Below, piece after piece: positions 15,142-23,255 of a DNA stretch of 64,000 bases. The notes beneath the pieces are model-generated. The model was not told the origin of the DNA, did no database searches, and saw only the letters and a program-made list of their open reading frames with translations. Position 1 is the stretch's first letter. The number at the start of each line of letters is the position of its first letter. The stretch comes from Allofournierella sp. (GTDB lineage: Bacteria > Bacillota > Clostridia > Oscillospirales > Ruminococcaceae), in NCBI GenBank assembly GCA_020025635.1, contig JAHHRU010000006.1:1-64000 (forward strand), in the 5' to 3' direction. A program made the translations under genes and the position numbers.

Positions 15142-15247
15142 TTTGAATTTATTTTAGCAAAAACAGGCAGCCCCATCAAGAGGCAGTCCCTTTTGCAGAG
15201 ATCCATTTTTTCAGATCATTGCACAAAGTTCAGCATTATTTCGTTCT
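15142..15247 (-). repeat. Dispersed promoter-bearing repeat, copy A
   Basis: About 105 bp is closely similar to 23877-23978. Shared blocks include ATTTTAGCAAAAA, GGCAGCCCCATCAAG, TGCACAAAG and GCATTATTT in the same order and spacing. Both copies carry a minus-strand promoter TTGATG-17-TAAAAT and both sit upstream of a minus-strand gene. No reading frame or transposase is present. Confidence 0.7.
15151..15179 (-). promoter_or_regulatory. Promoter in repeat copy A, for the MBL/GNAT/DUF4177 genes
   Basis: TTGATG and TAAAAT with a 17 bp spacer, conserved between the two repeat copies. Confidence 0.6.
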
Positions 15248-15311
15248 AATTTAATGCATTCCGCCGCAAAACAGTGCAGATTTCTTTCTGTAACAAATTT
15301 TATATTCGCTA

Positions 15312-15341
15312 TTGACAACAAATCCCATTTCGTGATACAAT
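15312..15341 (+). promoter_or_regulatory. Promoter of the polyamine operon leader
   Basis: TTGACA and TACAAT with an 18 bp spacer. The predicted start is near 15348, 440 nt before the first start codon. It is the only clear promoter before the operon. Confidence 0.8.
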
Positions 15342-15349
15342 GCACCCGA

Positions 15350-15607
15350 TCTCATTTGGAAAGAGTCTTTCCAAAGCAAATTGCGACCGCCATATCACAA
15401 AAAGGGATATGGCCAAGGCCATACGGACAGCCGGGTCGAATGCCGAAAGCTGCGGTTACGCAGTTGGCAACTTCTGTTGCCTTATTGATTGAGTTAAAAG
15501 CTCAGTTTTATAAGTTGGTTACTATAAACCAGTGCCTAGCGGCATATACTTGTGAAATGGTCAATAAGAGTAGTAAAAGTATTTTTTGCTATATAGACTC
15601 TGATCCC
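15350..15607 (+). ncRNA. Structured leader RNA, HEARO/IscB omega-RNA-like
   Basis: About 250 nt of unusual, hairpin-rich sequence follows the promoter. AGAGTC (15362-15367) can pair with GACTCT (15596-15601) to close the domain. Inside are GCCATATC/GATATGGC (15389-15413), CTGCG/CGCAG with loop GTTA (15450-15463), GGCAAC/GTTGCC with loop TTCT (15466-15481), TGAG/CTCA (15490-15504), TGGTT/AACCA (15516-15531) and TGCC/GGCA enclosing TAGC (15533-15544). TTGCGACCG (15381-15389) and the TAGCGG hairpin recall, from memory, the scaffold of the IscB guide RNA (HEARO). No iscB gene follows. A riboswitch or other leader RNA is the main alternative. That it is a folded RNA is more certain than its class. 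Confidence 0.55.
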
Positions 15608-15712
15608 ATTGTGATTGAAACACGCTGTCCTTCCAAAAATCCCCCGCTTTTTTTGCGGTATTGCGCCCATGGGCGTGATTTTGGGGAACGGGTGTATCGA
15701 TATCGGCTCTAC

Positions 15713-15747
15713 AAGTGGTGTGCTGCTTTGCGGCACACCACTTTTTT
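15713..15747 (+). terminator. Strong terminator inside the polyamine operon leader
   Basis: AAGTGGTGTGC pairs perfectly with GCACACCACTT (11 bp), followed by TTTTT. It ends only 39 nt before the first start codon, with no promoter between. Either it ends the upstream RNA or it is an attenuator for the operon. Confidence 0.9.
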
Positions 15748-15786
15748 GCATTCTAGGGCAATAGGCAATGAGAGAGAGGGTCGAAA

Positions 15787-17247
15787 ATGGAAAACAAAAA
15801 CACAAATCCGGATCAGACCAGAGCGCCCATCTATGAGGCTTTGCAGAAATTCCGCAATATGCGGGTGGTCCCCTTCGACGTTCCCGGCCATAAGCACGGC
15901 AGGGGAAATCCGGAACTGACGGAATTCCTGGGCCAGCAGTGCGTGGCGGTGGACGTGAACAGCATGAAGCCTTTGGATAATCTGTGCCATCCCATTTCCG
16001 TGATCCGGGAAGCGGAGATCCTGGCAGCGGATGCCTTCGGTGCCGCGGATGCCTTTTTGATGGTGGGCGGCACCACCAGCTCGGTGCAGACCATGGTGCT
16101 TTCCACCTGCAAGCGGGGCGACAAGATCATCCTGCCCCGCAACGTCCACCGCAGCGTCATCAACGCTCTGGTTCTGTGCGGTGCCATCCCGGTTTATGTA
16201 AATCCAGAAGTGGACCACCGTCTGGGCATTTCTCTGGGCATGAAACGGGAGCAGGTGGCAAAGGCCATCCAGCAGCATCCCGATGCGGTGGCAGTTCTGG
16301 TGAACAACCCCACCTACTACGGCATCTGCAGCGACCTGCGGGCCATTGTCAAAATGGCCCACGATGCAGGTATGTACTGCCTTGCGGATGAGGCCCACGG
16401 CACCCACTTCTATTTCGGCGAAAATATGCCGGTGTCTGCCATGGCCGCCGGGGCAGATATGGCCGCGGTTTCCATGCACAAAAGCGGCGGCAGCCTGACC
16501 CAGTCCAGCCTGCTTCTGGTAGGCCCCCGGATGAACCCGGGCTATGTGCGGCAGATCATCAACCTGACCCAGACCACATCCGGCAGCTACCTGCTCATGT
16601 CCAGTCTGGATATCAGCCGCCGGAATCTGGTGCAGCGGGGCAAGGAAGTGTTCCGCAAGGTGGTGGACATGGCCGACTACGCCCGTGAGGAAATCAACGC
16701 CATCGGTGGCTACTACGCCTTCGGAAGTGAGCTTGTAAACGGCGATTCCATCTATGCCTTCGACCCCACCAAGCTCAGCGTCCACACCCGGGACATCGGT
16801 CTTGCAGGCATCGAGGTCTACGACATTCTCCGGGATGAATACGACATTCAGATCGAATTCGGCGATATCGGCAACATCCTGGCCTATCTTTCCATCGGCG
16901 ACCGTCCTCAAGAGCTGGAGCGTTTGGTCAGCGCCATGGCAGAGATCCGCCGCCGCCATCACAAAGACCCCGCAGGCCTTCTCAACCAGGAATACATCGA
17001 CCCCGAGGTGGTGGCAAGCCCCCAGGAGGCCTTTTACGCCGCCAAAAAGAGTGTCCCCATCGAGCAGACCGAAGGCATGGTCTGCAGCGAGTTTGTCATG
17101 TGCTACCCTCCCGGTATCCCCATTCTGGCCCCCGGCGAACGGATCACCCGGGAGATCCTGGACTACATCCGCTATGCCAAGGAAAAGGGCTGCTCCATGA
17201 CAGGCCCGGAAGACCCTGACATTCTCCACCTGAACGTGCTTGTGTAG
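15787..17247 (+). CDS. speA: Arginine decarboxylase (Orn/Lys/Arg decarboxylase family)
   Basis: A PLP enzyme that probably decarboxylates arginine to agmatine, the first step of the operon's pathway. The 486 residues match the short Bacillus SpeA/YaaO type. DVPGHKHGRG is at 31-40, GGTTSSVQ near 94-101 binds the cofactor phosphate, DEAHG is at 201-205, and Lys232 in SMHKSGGSLTQS should bind PLP. Lysine or ornithine decarboxylase is possible by fold, but the agmatinase two genes on favours arginine. Ribosome site is GAGAGAGGG. The gene lies just after the leader terminator. Confidence 0.92.
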   Translation: MENKNTNPDQTRAPIYEALQKFRNMRVVPFDVPGHKHGRGNPELTEFLGQQCVAVDVNSMKPLDNLCHPISVIREAEILAADAFGAADAFLMVGGTTSSVQTMVLSTCKRGDKIILPRNVHRSVINALVLCGAIPVYVNPEVDHRLGISLGMKREQVAKAIQQHPDAVAVLVNNPTYYGICSDLRAIVKMAHDAGMYCLADEAHGTHFYFGENMPVSAMAAGADMAAVSMHKSGGSLTQSSLLLVGPRMNPGYVRQIINLTQTTSGSYLLMSSLDISRRNLVQRGKEVFRKVVDMADYAREEINAIGGYYAFGSELVNGDSIYAFDPTKLSVHTRDIGLAGIEVYDILRDEYDIQIEFGDIGNILAYLSIGDRPQELERLVSAMAEIRRRHHKDPAGLLNQEYIDPEVVASPQEAFYAAKKSVPIEQTEGMVCSEFVMCYPPGIPILAPGERITREILDYIRYAKEKGCSMTGPEDPDILHLNVLV

Positions 17248-17258
17248 GAGGAACGCTT

Positions 17259-18113
17259 ATGGAATTATGGTTTGACGAATTTCACACCCCGGATGTGCGC
17301 CACGGAATCCGTGTCAACCGCCATCTGTTTTCCACAAAAAGCGACTATCAGCAGATCGATATCTTCGAAACGCCCGAGTTCGGGCGGGTCCTGGCTCTGG
17401 ACGGCAGCGTGATGCTCACTGAGCGGGACGAATTCATCTACGACGAAATGATCACCCATGTGCCCATGTCCGTGCATCCCAATGTGAAGGACATCCTGGT
17501 GATCGGTGCCGGAGACGGCGGCGTTGTGAAGGAGCTGGCCCGTTATCCTCAGGTGGAGCGGATCGATCTGGTGGAAATGGACCCGGAGGTTTTGGAAGCC
17601 TGCCGGGTCTACCTGCCGGAAAACGCCAGCCGGCTGAACGACAACCGGGTGCACATCTTCTACGACAATGCCCTGCGCTTCATCCGCAGGCGGGCCAATC
17701 AGTACGATCTGATCATCGTTGACTCCAACGACCCCTTCGGCCCCAGCGAGGGCTACTTCACCCGGGAATTCTACGGCATCTGCTTTAACGCCCTTCGGGA
17801 CGACGGCATCATGGTCAATCAGCAGGGCAGCCCCTTCTTCAGCCACGATGCCGATGCCATGCAGCGCAGCCATCAGCGCATTGCCTCCACCTTTCCCATC
17901 AGCCGGGTCTATCAGGCCCACATCCCCACCTATGCCGCCGGCTACTGGCTTTTCGGCTTTGCCAGCAAGAAGTACCATCCCATCGATGATTTCGACCCCA
18001 ACCGGTGGCTCAGTTACCATTTCCGCACAGATTACTACACACCCAAGCTTCATGTGGGCGCTTTTTATCTGCCTGCGTTTCTGGAGCGGATGCTGGAGGA
18101 GGTAGAAGAATGA
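17259..18113 (+). CDS. speE: Polyamine aminopropyltransferase (spermidine synthase)
   Basis: SpeE transfers an aminopropyl group from decarboxylated SAM to putrescine. The 284-residue protein begins MELWFDEFHTPDVRHGIRV and has the nucleotide motif VIGAGDGGVVKELARY (81-96), LVEMDPEVLEACR and the acidic VDSNDPFGPSEGYF. Length and motifs are normal. It is 11 bp after speA and overlaps speB by 4 bases (ATGA). No SAM decarboxylase (speD) is in the operon, while an aspartate-semialdehyde route to spermidine is encoded beside it, so the enzyme's donor in this organism is an open question. Confidence 0.93.
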   Translation: MELWFDEFHTPDVRHGIRVNRHLFSTKSDYQQIDIFETPEFGRVLALDGSVMLTERDEFIYDEMITHVPMSVHPNVKDILVIGAGDGGVVKELARYPQVERIDLVEMDPEVLEACRVYLPENASRLNDNRVHIFYDNALRFIRRRANQYDLIIVDSNDPFGPSEGYFTREFYGICFNALRDDGIMVNQQGSPFFSHDADAMQRSHQRIASTFPISRVYQAHIPTYAAGYWLFGFASKKYHPIDDFDPNRWLSYHFRTDYYTPKLHVGAFYLPAFLERMLEEVEE

Positions 18114-18976
18114 ACCCCAATATCGAAACCTTTATCGGCTGCGAGGGCAGCTACGAGGACTCTTCCATTGTGCTCTTCGGCGCTCCCTTCGATTCCACCA
18201 CCAGCTTCCGCCCCGGCGCCCGGTTCGGCTCTGCCGCCATGCGCCACGAAAGCTTCGGTCTGGAAACGTACAGCCCCTATCAGGACAGGGACCTTTCCGA
18301 CTATGACGTGTTTGACAGCGGAGACATCGAGCTGTGCTTCGGCAGCGCCGAAGCTGCCCTTTCTGACATTGAAGAGCGCTCCGCCCAGATCCTGAAGGAC
18401 GGCAAGCTCCCCCTGCTTTTGGGCGGCGAGCATCTGGTGACTTTGGGCTCTGTCCGGGCGGTGCTCAAAAAATACCCAGATCTGCACATCATCCACTTTG
18501 ATGCCCATGCAGACCTGCGGCAGGACTATCTGGGTGCCAAGCTCAGCCACGCCTGTGTTCTGCGCCGGTGCCACGATCTGGTGGGCGACGGCAGGATCCA
18601 TCAGTTCTGCATCCGCAGCGGCGACCGGGAGGAATTCCGGTTTGCAAATGAGCACACGGATATGCACAAATTCACTTTTGAAGGTCTGGCCGAGTTGGTG
18701 CAAACCCTTCGTGCCAGCGGCACCCCCGTCTATTTCACCATTGACTTAGACTGTCTGGACTGCTCCGTATTCCCCGGCACCGGCACCCCGGAAGCCGGCG
18801 GTGTTACCTTCCTGCAGCTTCTGGATGCCATCACCACGGTGTGCAGGGCCAATGTGGTGGCAGCCGATGTAAACGAACTGGCCCCCATGCTGGACAGCAG
18901 CGGCATGTCCACAGCCACCGCCTGCAAGGTGCTGCGGGAGCTTGTTTTGGCACTGCTGAACCCTGAAAACAAATAA
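18110..18976 (+). CDS. speB: Agmatinase / ureohydrolase
   Basis: Agmatinase hydrolyses agmatine to putrescine and urea with a two-manganese centre. The 288-residue protein has the full arginase-family set: LLLGGEHLVTLGS, IIHFDAHADLRQDY and TIDLDCLDCSVFPGTGTPE, which supply the metal-binding His and Asp residues. The ATG overlaps the speE stop and has GGAGGT upstream. Together with SpeA it makes putrescine from arginine. Arginase or another ureohydrolase cannot be fully excluded, but the context fits agmatinase. Confidence 0.92.
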   Translation: MNPNIETFIGCEGSYEDSSIVLFGAPFDSTTSFRPGARFGSAAMRHESFGLETYSPYQDRDLSDYDVFDSGDIELCFGSAEAALSDIEERSAQILKDGKLPLLLGGEHLVTLGSVRAVLKKYPDLHIIHFDAHADLRQDYLGAKLSHACVLRRCHDLVGDGRIHQFCIRSGDREEFRFANEHTDMHKFTFEGLAELVQTLRASGTPVYFTIDLDCLDCSVFPGTGTPEAGGVTFLQLLDAITTVCRANVVAADVNELAPMLDSSGMSTATACKVLRELVLALLNPENK

Positions 18977-18997
18977 AAGCATAAAGGAGATCGAAAG

Positions 18998-20257
18998 ATG
19001 AGTAAAGTATTGGTTATTGGCTGCGGCGGCGTTGCAAGCGTTGCCATCCGCAAGTGCTGCCAGGTCAGCGAAGTGTTCACCGAGCTGTGCATTGCCAGCA
19101 GGACCAAGGAAAAGTGCGATGCTCTGGCACAGGAGCTGAAGGACAAGACCTCAACCGTCATCACCACCGCACAGGTGAATGCCGACAATGTAAACGAAGT
19201 CATTGACCTGATCAACTCCTACAAGCCCGATCTGGTGATGAACATCGCCCTGCCCTATCAGGACCTCACCATCATGGATGCCTGTCTGGCCTGCGGTGTC
19301 AACTACATGGACACCGCCAACTACGAGCCGGAAAACACCGAGGATCCCCAGTGGCGTGAAATCTACGAAAAGCGCTGCAAGGAAGCCGGCTTCTCCGCTT
19401 ATTTTGACTACTCCTGGCAGTGGGCCTACAAGGAAAAGTTTGAAAAGGCCGGCCTGACCGCCCTTCTGGGCTGCGGCTTCGACCCCGGTGTGACCCAGAG
19501 CTACTGCGCCTATGCAAAAAAGCATGAGTTCGACACCATCGACACCATCGACATTCTGGACTGCAACGGCGGCGACCACGGCTACGCCTTCGCCACCAAC
19601 TTTAACCCGGAGATCAACCTGCGGGAAGTGTCCGCTCCCGGCAGCTACTGGGAGGACGGCCGCTGGGTGGAGATCCCTGCCATGAGCATCAAGCGGGAAT
19701 ACGACTTCGATCAGGTGGGCCATAAGGACATGTACCTGCTGCACCACGAGGAGATCGAATCCCTGGCCCTCAATATCCCCGAAGTCAAGCGGATCCGCTT
19801 TTTCATGACCTTCGGCCAGAGCTATCTGACCCACATGAAGTGTCTGGAAAACGTGGGCATGCTGTCCACCACCCCCATCCTGTTCGAGGGCCGCGAAATC
19901 GTGCCCATCCAGTTCCTGAAGGCCCTTTTGCCCGACCCTGCAAGCCTTGGCCCCCGCACCAAGGGCAAAACCAACATCGGCTGCATTTTCACCGGTAAAA
20001 AGGACGGCAAGGACAAGACCTACTACATCTACAACGTCTGCGACCATCAGGAGTGCTACAAGGAGGTAGCCAGCCAGGCAATCTCCTACACCACCGGCGT
20101 GCCTGCCATGTGCGGTGCTCTCATGATGCTCACCGGCAAGTGGACCACCCCCGGTGTCCACACCGTAGAAGAGTTCGATCCCGATCCCTTCCTGGATGCT
20201 CTGGACAAGTACGGCCTGCCCCGGCAGGAAAACCACGATCCTGTGCTGGTTGACTGA
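18998..20257 (+). CDS. Carboxynorspermidine/carboxyspermidine dehydrogenase
   Basis: A saccharopine-dehydrogenase-family enzyme that reductively joins aspartate semialdehyde to putrescine to give carboxyspermidine, using NADPH. The 419-residue protein starts MSKVLVIGCGGVASVAIRKC (Rossmann GxGGV) and has the family segments GVNYMDTANYEPE and LLGCGFDPGVTQSYCAYA. An AAAGGAGAT site lies 21 bp after speB. Its partner decarboxylase is the next gene, which supports this assignment over lysine biosynthesis. The alternative spermidine route is known as common in gut bacteria. Confidence 0.92.
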   Translation: MSKVLVIGCGGVASVAIRKCCQVSEVFTELCIASRTKEKCDALAQELKDKTSTVITTAQVNADNVNEVIDLINSYKPDLVMNIALPYQDLTIMDACLACGVNYMDTANYEPENTEDPQWREIYEKRCKEAGFSAYFDYSWQWAYKEKFEKAGLTALLGCGFDPGVTQSYCAYAKKHEFDTIDTIDILDCNGGDHGYAFATNFNPEINLREVSAPGSYWEDGRWVEIPAMSIKREYDFDQVGHKDMYLLHHEEIESLALNIPEVKRIRFFMTFGQSYLTHMKCLENVGMLSTTPILFEGREIVPIQFLKALLPDPASLGPRTKGKTNIGCIFTGKKDGKDKTYYIYNVCDHQECYKEVASQAISYTTGVPAMCGALMMLTGKWTTPGVHTVEEFDPDPFLDALDKYGLPRQENHDPVLVD

Positions 20258-21447
20258 TGGAAAAGATTTTTGACATGCGGCCCCCCTTCCTGCCTTTGGC
20301 AGGAAGGGCCCCGGAGGAGCTCTTTGCAGGCATCCCCACTCCGGCCTACATCATCGACCAGGCACAGCTGCAGAAAAACGGCGAGATCCTGGCAGCGGTC
20401 GCCCAGCAGACAGGTGCCAAGATCCTTCTTGCCCAGAAGGCCTTTTCCAATTTTGCCTTCTACCCCATGCTGTCCCAGTATCTGGCAGGCACCGAAGCCA
20501 GCGGCCTGTACGAAGCCCGGCTGGGGCGTGAGGAAATGGGACACAAGGAAGTCCATGTGTTCTGTGCCGCCTATCGGGATGACGAATTTGCAGAACTTCC
20601 CCAGTACGCAGACCACATCGTGTTCAATTCCATTGCCCAGCTGAAGAAATTCGCCCCCATGGCCAAGGGCAAAAGTCTGGGCCTGCGGATCAATCCCCAG
20701 TGTTCCACACAGGAAGGCCACGATATTTATGACCCCTGTGCCCCCGGCAGCCGCCTGGGCGTGACCCGGCAAGCCTGGGATGCCCAGATGGATGCAGAAA
20801 CCCTGCGTCTTCTGGACGGTCTGCACTTCCACACCCTGTGCGAGCAGGACTCCGATGCCCTGGAAACCACCTTGCAGGCTGTGGAGGAACGTTTCGGGGA
20901 TGTGCTGCCCCGAATGAAATGGCTCAACATGGGCGGCGGGCACCACATCACCCGCCCGGGCTACGATCTGGACACCCTCTGCCGCTGCATCACCCATGCC
21001 CAAAAGCAGTGGGGTGTGCAGGTCTATCTGGAGCCGGGAGAAGCGGTTGCCCTGAATGCCGGATTTTTTCTCAGCCGTGTGCTGGACATTGTGGAAAACG
21101 GCGGCACCAAAATCGCCATCCTGGATGCCAGCGCGGCCTGCCATATGCCGGACGTGATCGAAATGCCCTACACGCCCCCCCTCTACGGCACATCCGACGG
21201 CCCCCATACCTACCGTCTGGCAGGGCCCACCTGCCTGTCGGGAGATATCATCGGAGATTACGGTTTTTCCCGTCCTTTGCAGGCGGGCGACCTTCTCACC
21301 TTCGGCGATATGGCCATTTACACCACCTGCAAAAACAACACCTTCAATGGAATGCCGCTTCCCAACATCTGGGCCAGAAGTGCGGACAATGAATTGAAAC
21401 AGCTTACAGATTTTGGATATCTGGATTTTAAGTGCAGACTGGGCTGA
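20257..21447 (+). CDS. nspC: Carboxynorspermidine/carboxyspermidine decarboxylase
   Basis: A fold-III PLP enzyme that decarboxylates carboxyspermidine to spermidine. The 396-residue protein has TPAYIIDQAQLQKNGEIL (28-45), the PLP lysine K61 in LLAQKAFSNF, LNMGGGHHITRPGYD for phosphate binding, and the partner-active-site DASAACHMPDV. Its ATG shares a base with the preceding stop (TGATG), so the two enzymes are translationally coupled. A short N-terminal extension (MRPPFLPLAGRAPEE) precedes the usual family start. Confidence 0.93.
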   Translation: MEKIFDMRPPFLPLAGRAPEELFAGIPTPAYIIDQAQLQKNGEILAAVAQQTGAKILLAQKAFSNFAFYPMLSQYLAGTEASGLYEARLGREEMGHKEVHVFCAAYRDDEFAELPQYADHIVFNSIAQLKKFAPMAKGKSLGLRINPQCSTQEGHDIYDPCAPGSRLGVTRQAWDAQMDAETLRLLDGLHFHTLCEQDSDALETTLQAVEERFGDVLPRMKWLNMGGGHHITRPGYDLDTLCRCITHAQKQWGVQVYLEPGEAVALNAGFFLSRVLDIVENGGTKIAILDASAACHMPDVIEMPYTPPLYGTSDGPHTYRLAGPTCLSGDIIGDYGFSRPLQAGDLLTFGDMAIYTTCKNNTFNGMPLPNIWARSADNELKQLTDFGYLDFKCRLG

Positions 21448-21524
21448 GTAATCTGCTCTCTCCTTTTTCAGGTGTTTCATTTCTGCTTCACAAGAAGGAT
21501 GCTGACTGTAAAAGGAGAGAGACC

Positions 21525-22871
21525 ATGATAAAGACGATCAAATTCGGCGGCAGCTCGCTGGCAGATGCAGAGCAGTTTCAAAAGGCGAAAGACATCATTG
21601 CCGCAGACCCTGCAAGGCGGTATGTGATTCCCTCCGCTCCCGGCAGGCGGGACCCGGACGATACGAAGGTCACGGACCTTCTCTATGCCTGCCATGCAAA
21701 AGCCGCAGCCGGAGAAGACCCCTCTTCCATTGAAACCCTTATTCGGGGCCGGTACCGGGAGATCATTGCGGGGCTGGGGCTTGCTTTGGACCTGAGCGCA
21801 GAAATGGACCGGATTTTCACCGACCTGAAAAACGGATACGGGCAGGACTATGCGGCTTCCCGGGGGGAGTATCTGAACGGCCTCATTCTGGCCGCTTATC
21901 TGGGATTTCCCTTTGTGGATGCATCCGAAGTGATCCTCTTTGATGAAAACGGGAATCTTCTTTCCGAGGAAACCAATCAGGCCCTGAAAAAGCGTCTGGC
22001 CAGCCTGAATGCTGCGGTCATTCCCGGCTTTTACGGCTCCATGCCGGATGGTACCGTAAAAACCTTCTCTCGGGGCGGCTCTGACATTACCGGCTCGCTT
22101 GTTGCCAGGGCTGTGAACGCCGATCTCTACGAAAACTTTACCGATGTTTCCGGGTTTCTTCTGGCCGATCCCAGAATTGTGGATGACCCTGTTTCCATTG
22201 GTGTCATTACATACAAAGAGCTCCATGAGCTGGCCCGGATGGGCGCCTGCGTTCTGCATGAGGATGCAATTTATCCCGTAAAGGAAGCCGGTATCCCGAT
22301 CAATATCCGGAATACCAACAGCCCCGCGGAATTGGGCACACTCATCACCAGCAGTGCCGGCCAGCAGCCCAGCCACGAGATCACCGGCATTGCAGGCAAG
22401 AAGGGCTATTGTACCCTGAGCGTCCGCAAGGCAGGGTTTGATTCTGTTCAGGAATTTGAAAATACCGTTCTTGCCATTCTGGAACATGAAAAGATTCCCT
22501 GCGAAAGCATCCCCACCAGCCCGGATTCCATTTCCGTGCTGGTCCCGCAGAAGCCCTACTACCGCAAGGAATTTGAGATCCTTTCTCAGGTCCATTCCGC
22601 ACTGCATCCCGATGCCATTTATCTGGACTCGGATCTGGCCCTGGTGGCCATCGGCGGCAGAGGCACCCAGGCCCGAGATCACATCGTCAGCAACGTATTT
22701 TCCGCTCTGGCACAGGCACACATCCACATCCGCACCATCGACCTGGGAATGACGGATCTGGCCATGGTCATCGGTGTGGCGGACCGTGACTTTGAAGCCG
22801 CCATCCGGGTGATTTACAATACATTCATCCGGGATGAATTCGCCGGCAGTGCAAGTGCTTTCAATTTCTGA
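21525..22871 (+). CDS. Aspartate kinase
   Basis: Aspartate kinase phosphorylates aspartate, the first step to aspartate semialdehyde, which is the co-substrate of the dehydrogenase two genes upstream. The 448-residue protein starts MIKTIKFGGSSLADAEQFQ and has RGGSDITGSLVARAVNADLY and the C-terminal ACT domains from about 310 (GIAGKKGYCTLSV). An AAAGGAGAGAGACC site sets the start. Placement as last gene of a polyamine operon suggests it supplies the spermidine route rather than lysine/threonine synthesis. This is inferred from position. Confidence 0.9.
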   Translation: MIKTIKFGGSSLADAEQFQKAKDIIAADPARRYVIPSAPGRRDPDDTKVTDLLYACHAKAAAGEDPSSIETLIRGRYREIIAGLGLALDLSAEMDRIFTDLKNGYGQDYAASRGEYLNGLILAAYLGFPFVDASEVILFDENGNLLSEETNQALKKRLASLNAAVIPGFYGSMPDGTVKTFSRGGSDITGSLVARAVNADLYENFTDVSGFLLADPRIVDDPVSIGVITYKELHELARMGACVLHEDAIYPVKEAGIPINIRNTNSPAELGTLITSSAGQQPSHEITGIAGKKGYCTLSVRKAGFDSVQEFENTVLAILEHEKIPCESIPTSPDSISVLVPQKPYYRKEFEILSQVHSALHPDAIYLDSDLALVAIGGRGTQARDHIVSNVFSALAQAHIHIRTIDLGMTDLAMVIGVADRDFEAAIRVIYNTFIRDEFAGSASAFNF

Positions 22872-23255
22872 CTGCATGGCACAAAATCACCAGTATGGCC
22901 GGCAGCATCTTTACAGCCGCATATCACTGCACACCAATAACGGTGTTTGAAAGCAGAGTACCGATCAAGTGTTCCATCCATTCCGCAAAACCCGGCATTC
23001 GATCCATACAGAAAGACCTCAAAAAGCATTCGCCTTTTGAGGTCTTTTAATTTTTATCTGCCAGGAAAATCCGAGCCGCTTTCACGCTCACCGCTGTGCC
23101 GCTCTTGTCCCGCCACGGCGGCGTTTCCGGCCTCCCTTATGGGGAAGGCTGGGGGCGGCTCACTGCTTGGTATATCAGAATTTGGAATTTATTAAAATCA
23201 CATCCAACTGCTTCTATTCTGGTTCTTCGTTTTCCCGAATTGCAGAGATGGGTTC
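22872..23255. other. Intergenic region after the polyamine operon
   Basis: Holds the operon terminator (23012-23056). A GC-rich stretch (23090-23165) follows with a CCTCCCTTATGGGGAAGG near-palindrome. I see no gene or promoter. Confidence 0.6.
23012..23056 (+). terminator. Terminator of the polyamine operon
   Basis: AAAGACCTCAAAA pairs with TTTTGAGGTCTTT around GCATTCGC, followed by TAATTTTT. Confidence 0.85.

Noticed and set aside
15608..15712. Possible remnant of an iscB coding region after the omega-RNA-like element
   Set aside because: I looked for RuvC/HNH or IscB N-terminal-like residues in all frames and found none convincing.
15254..15919. 221-codon frame across the polyamine leader
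   Set aside because: It crosses the structured RNA and the terminator and ends inside speA in another frame. No ribosome site.
23090..23170. Insertion-sequence end or REP-like element in GC-rich spacer
   Set aside because: One short imperfect palindrome only, no second copy in the window and no transposase.
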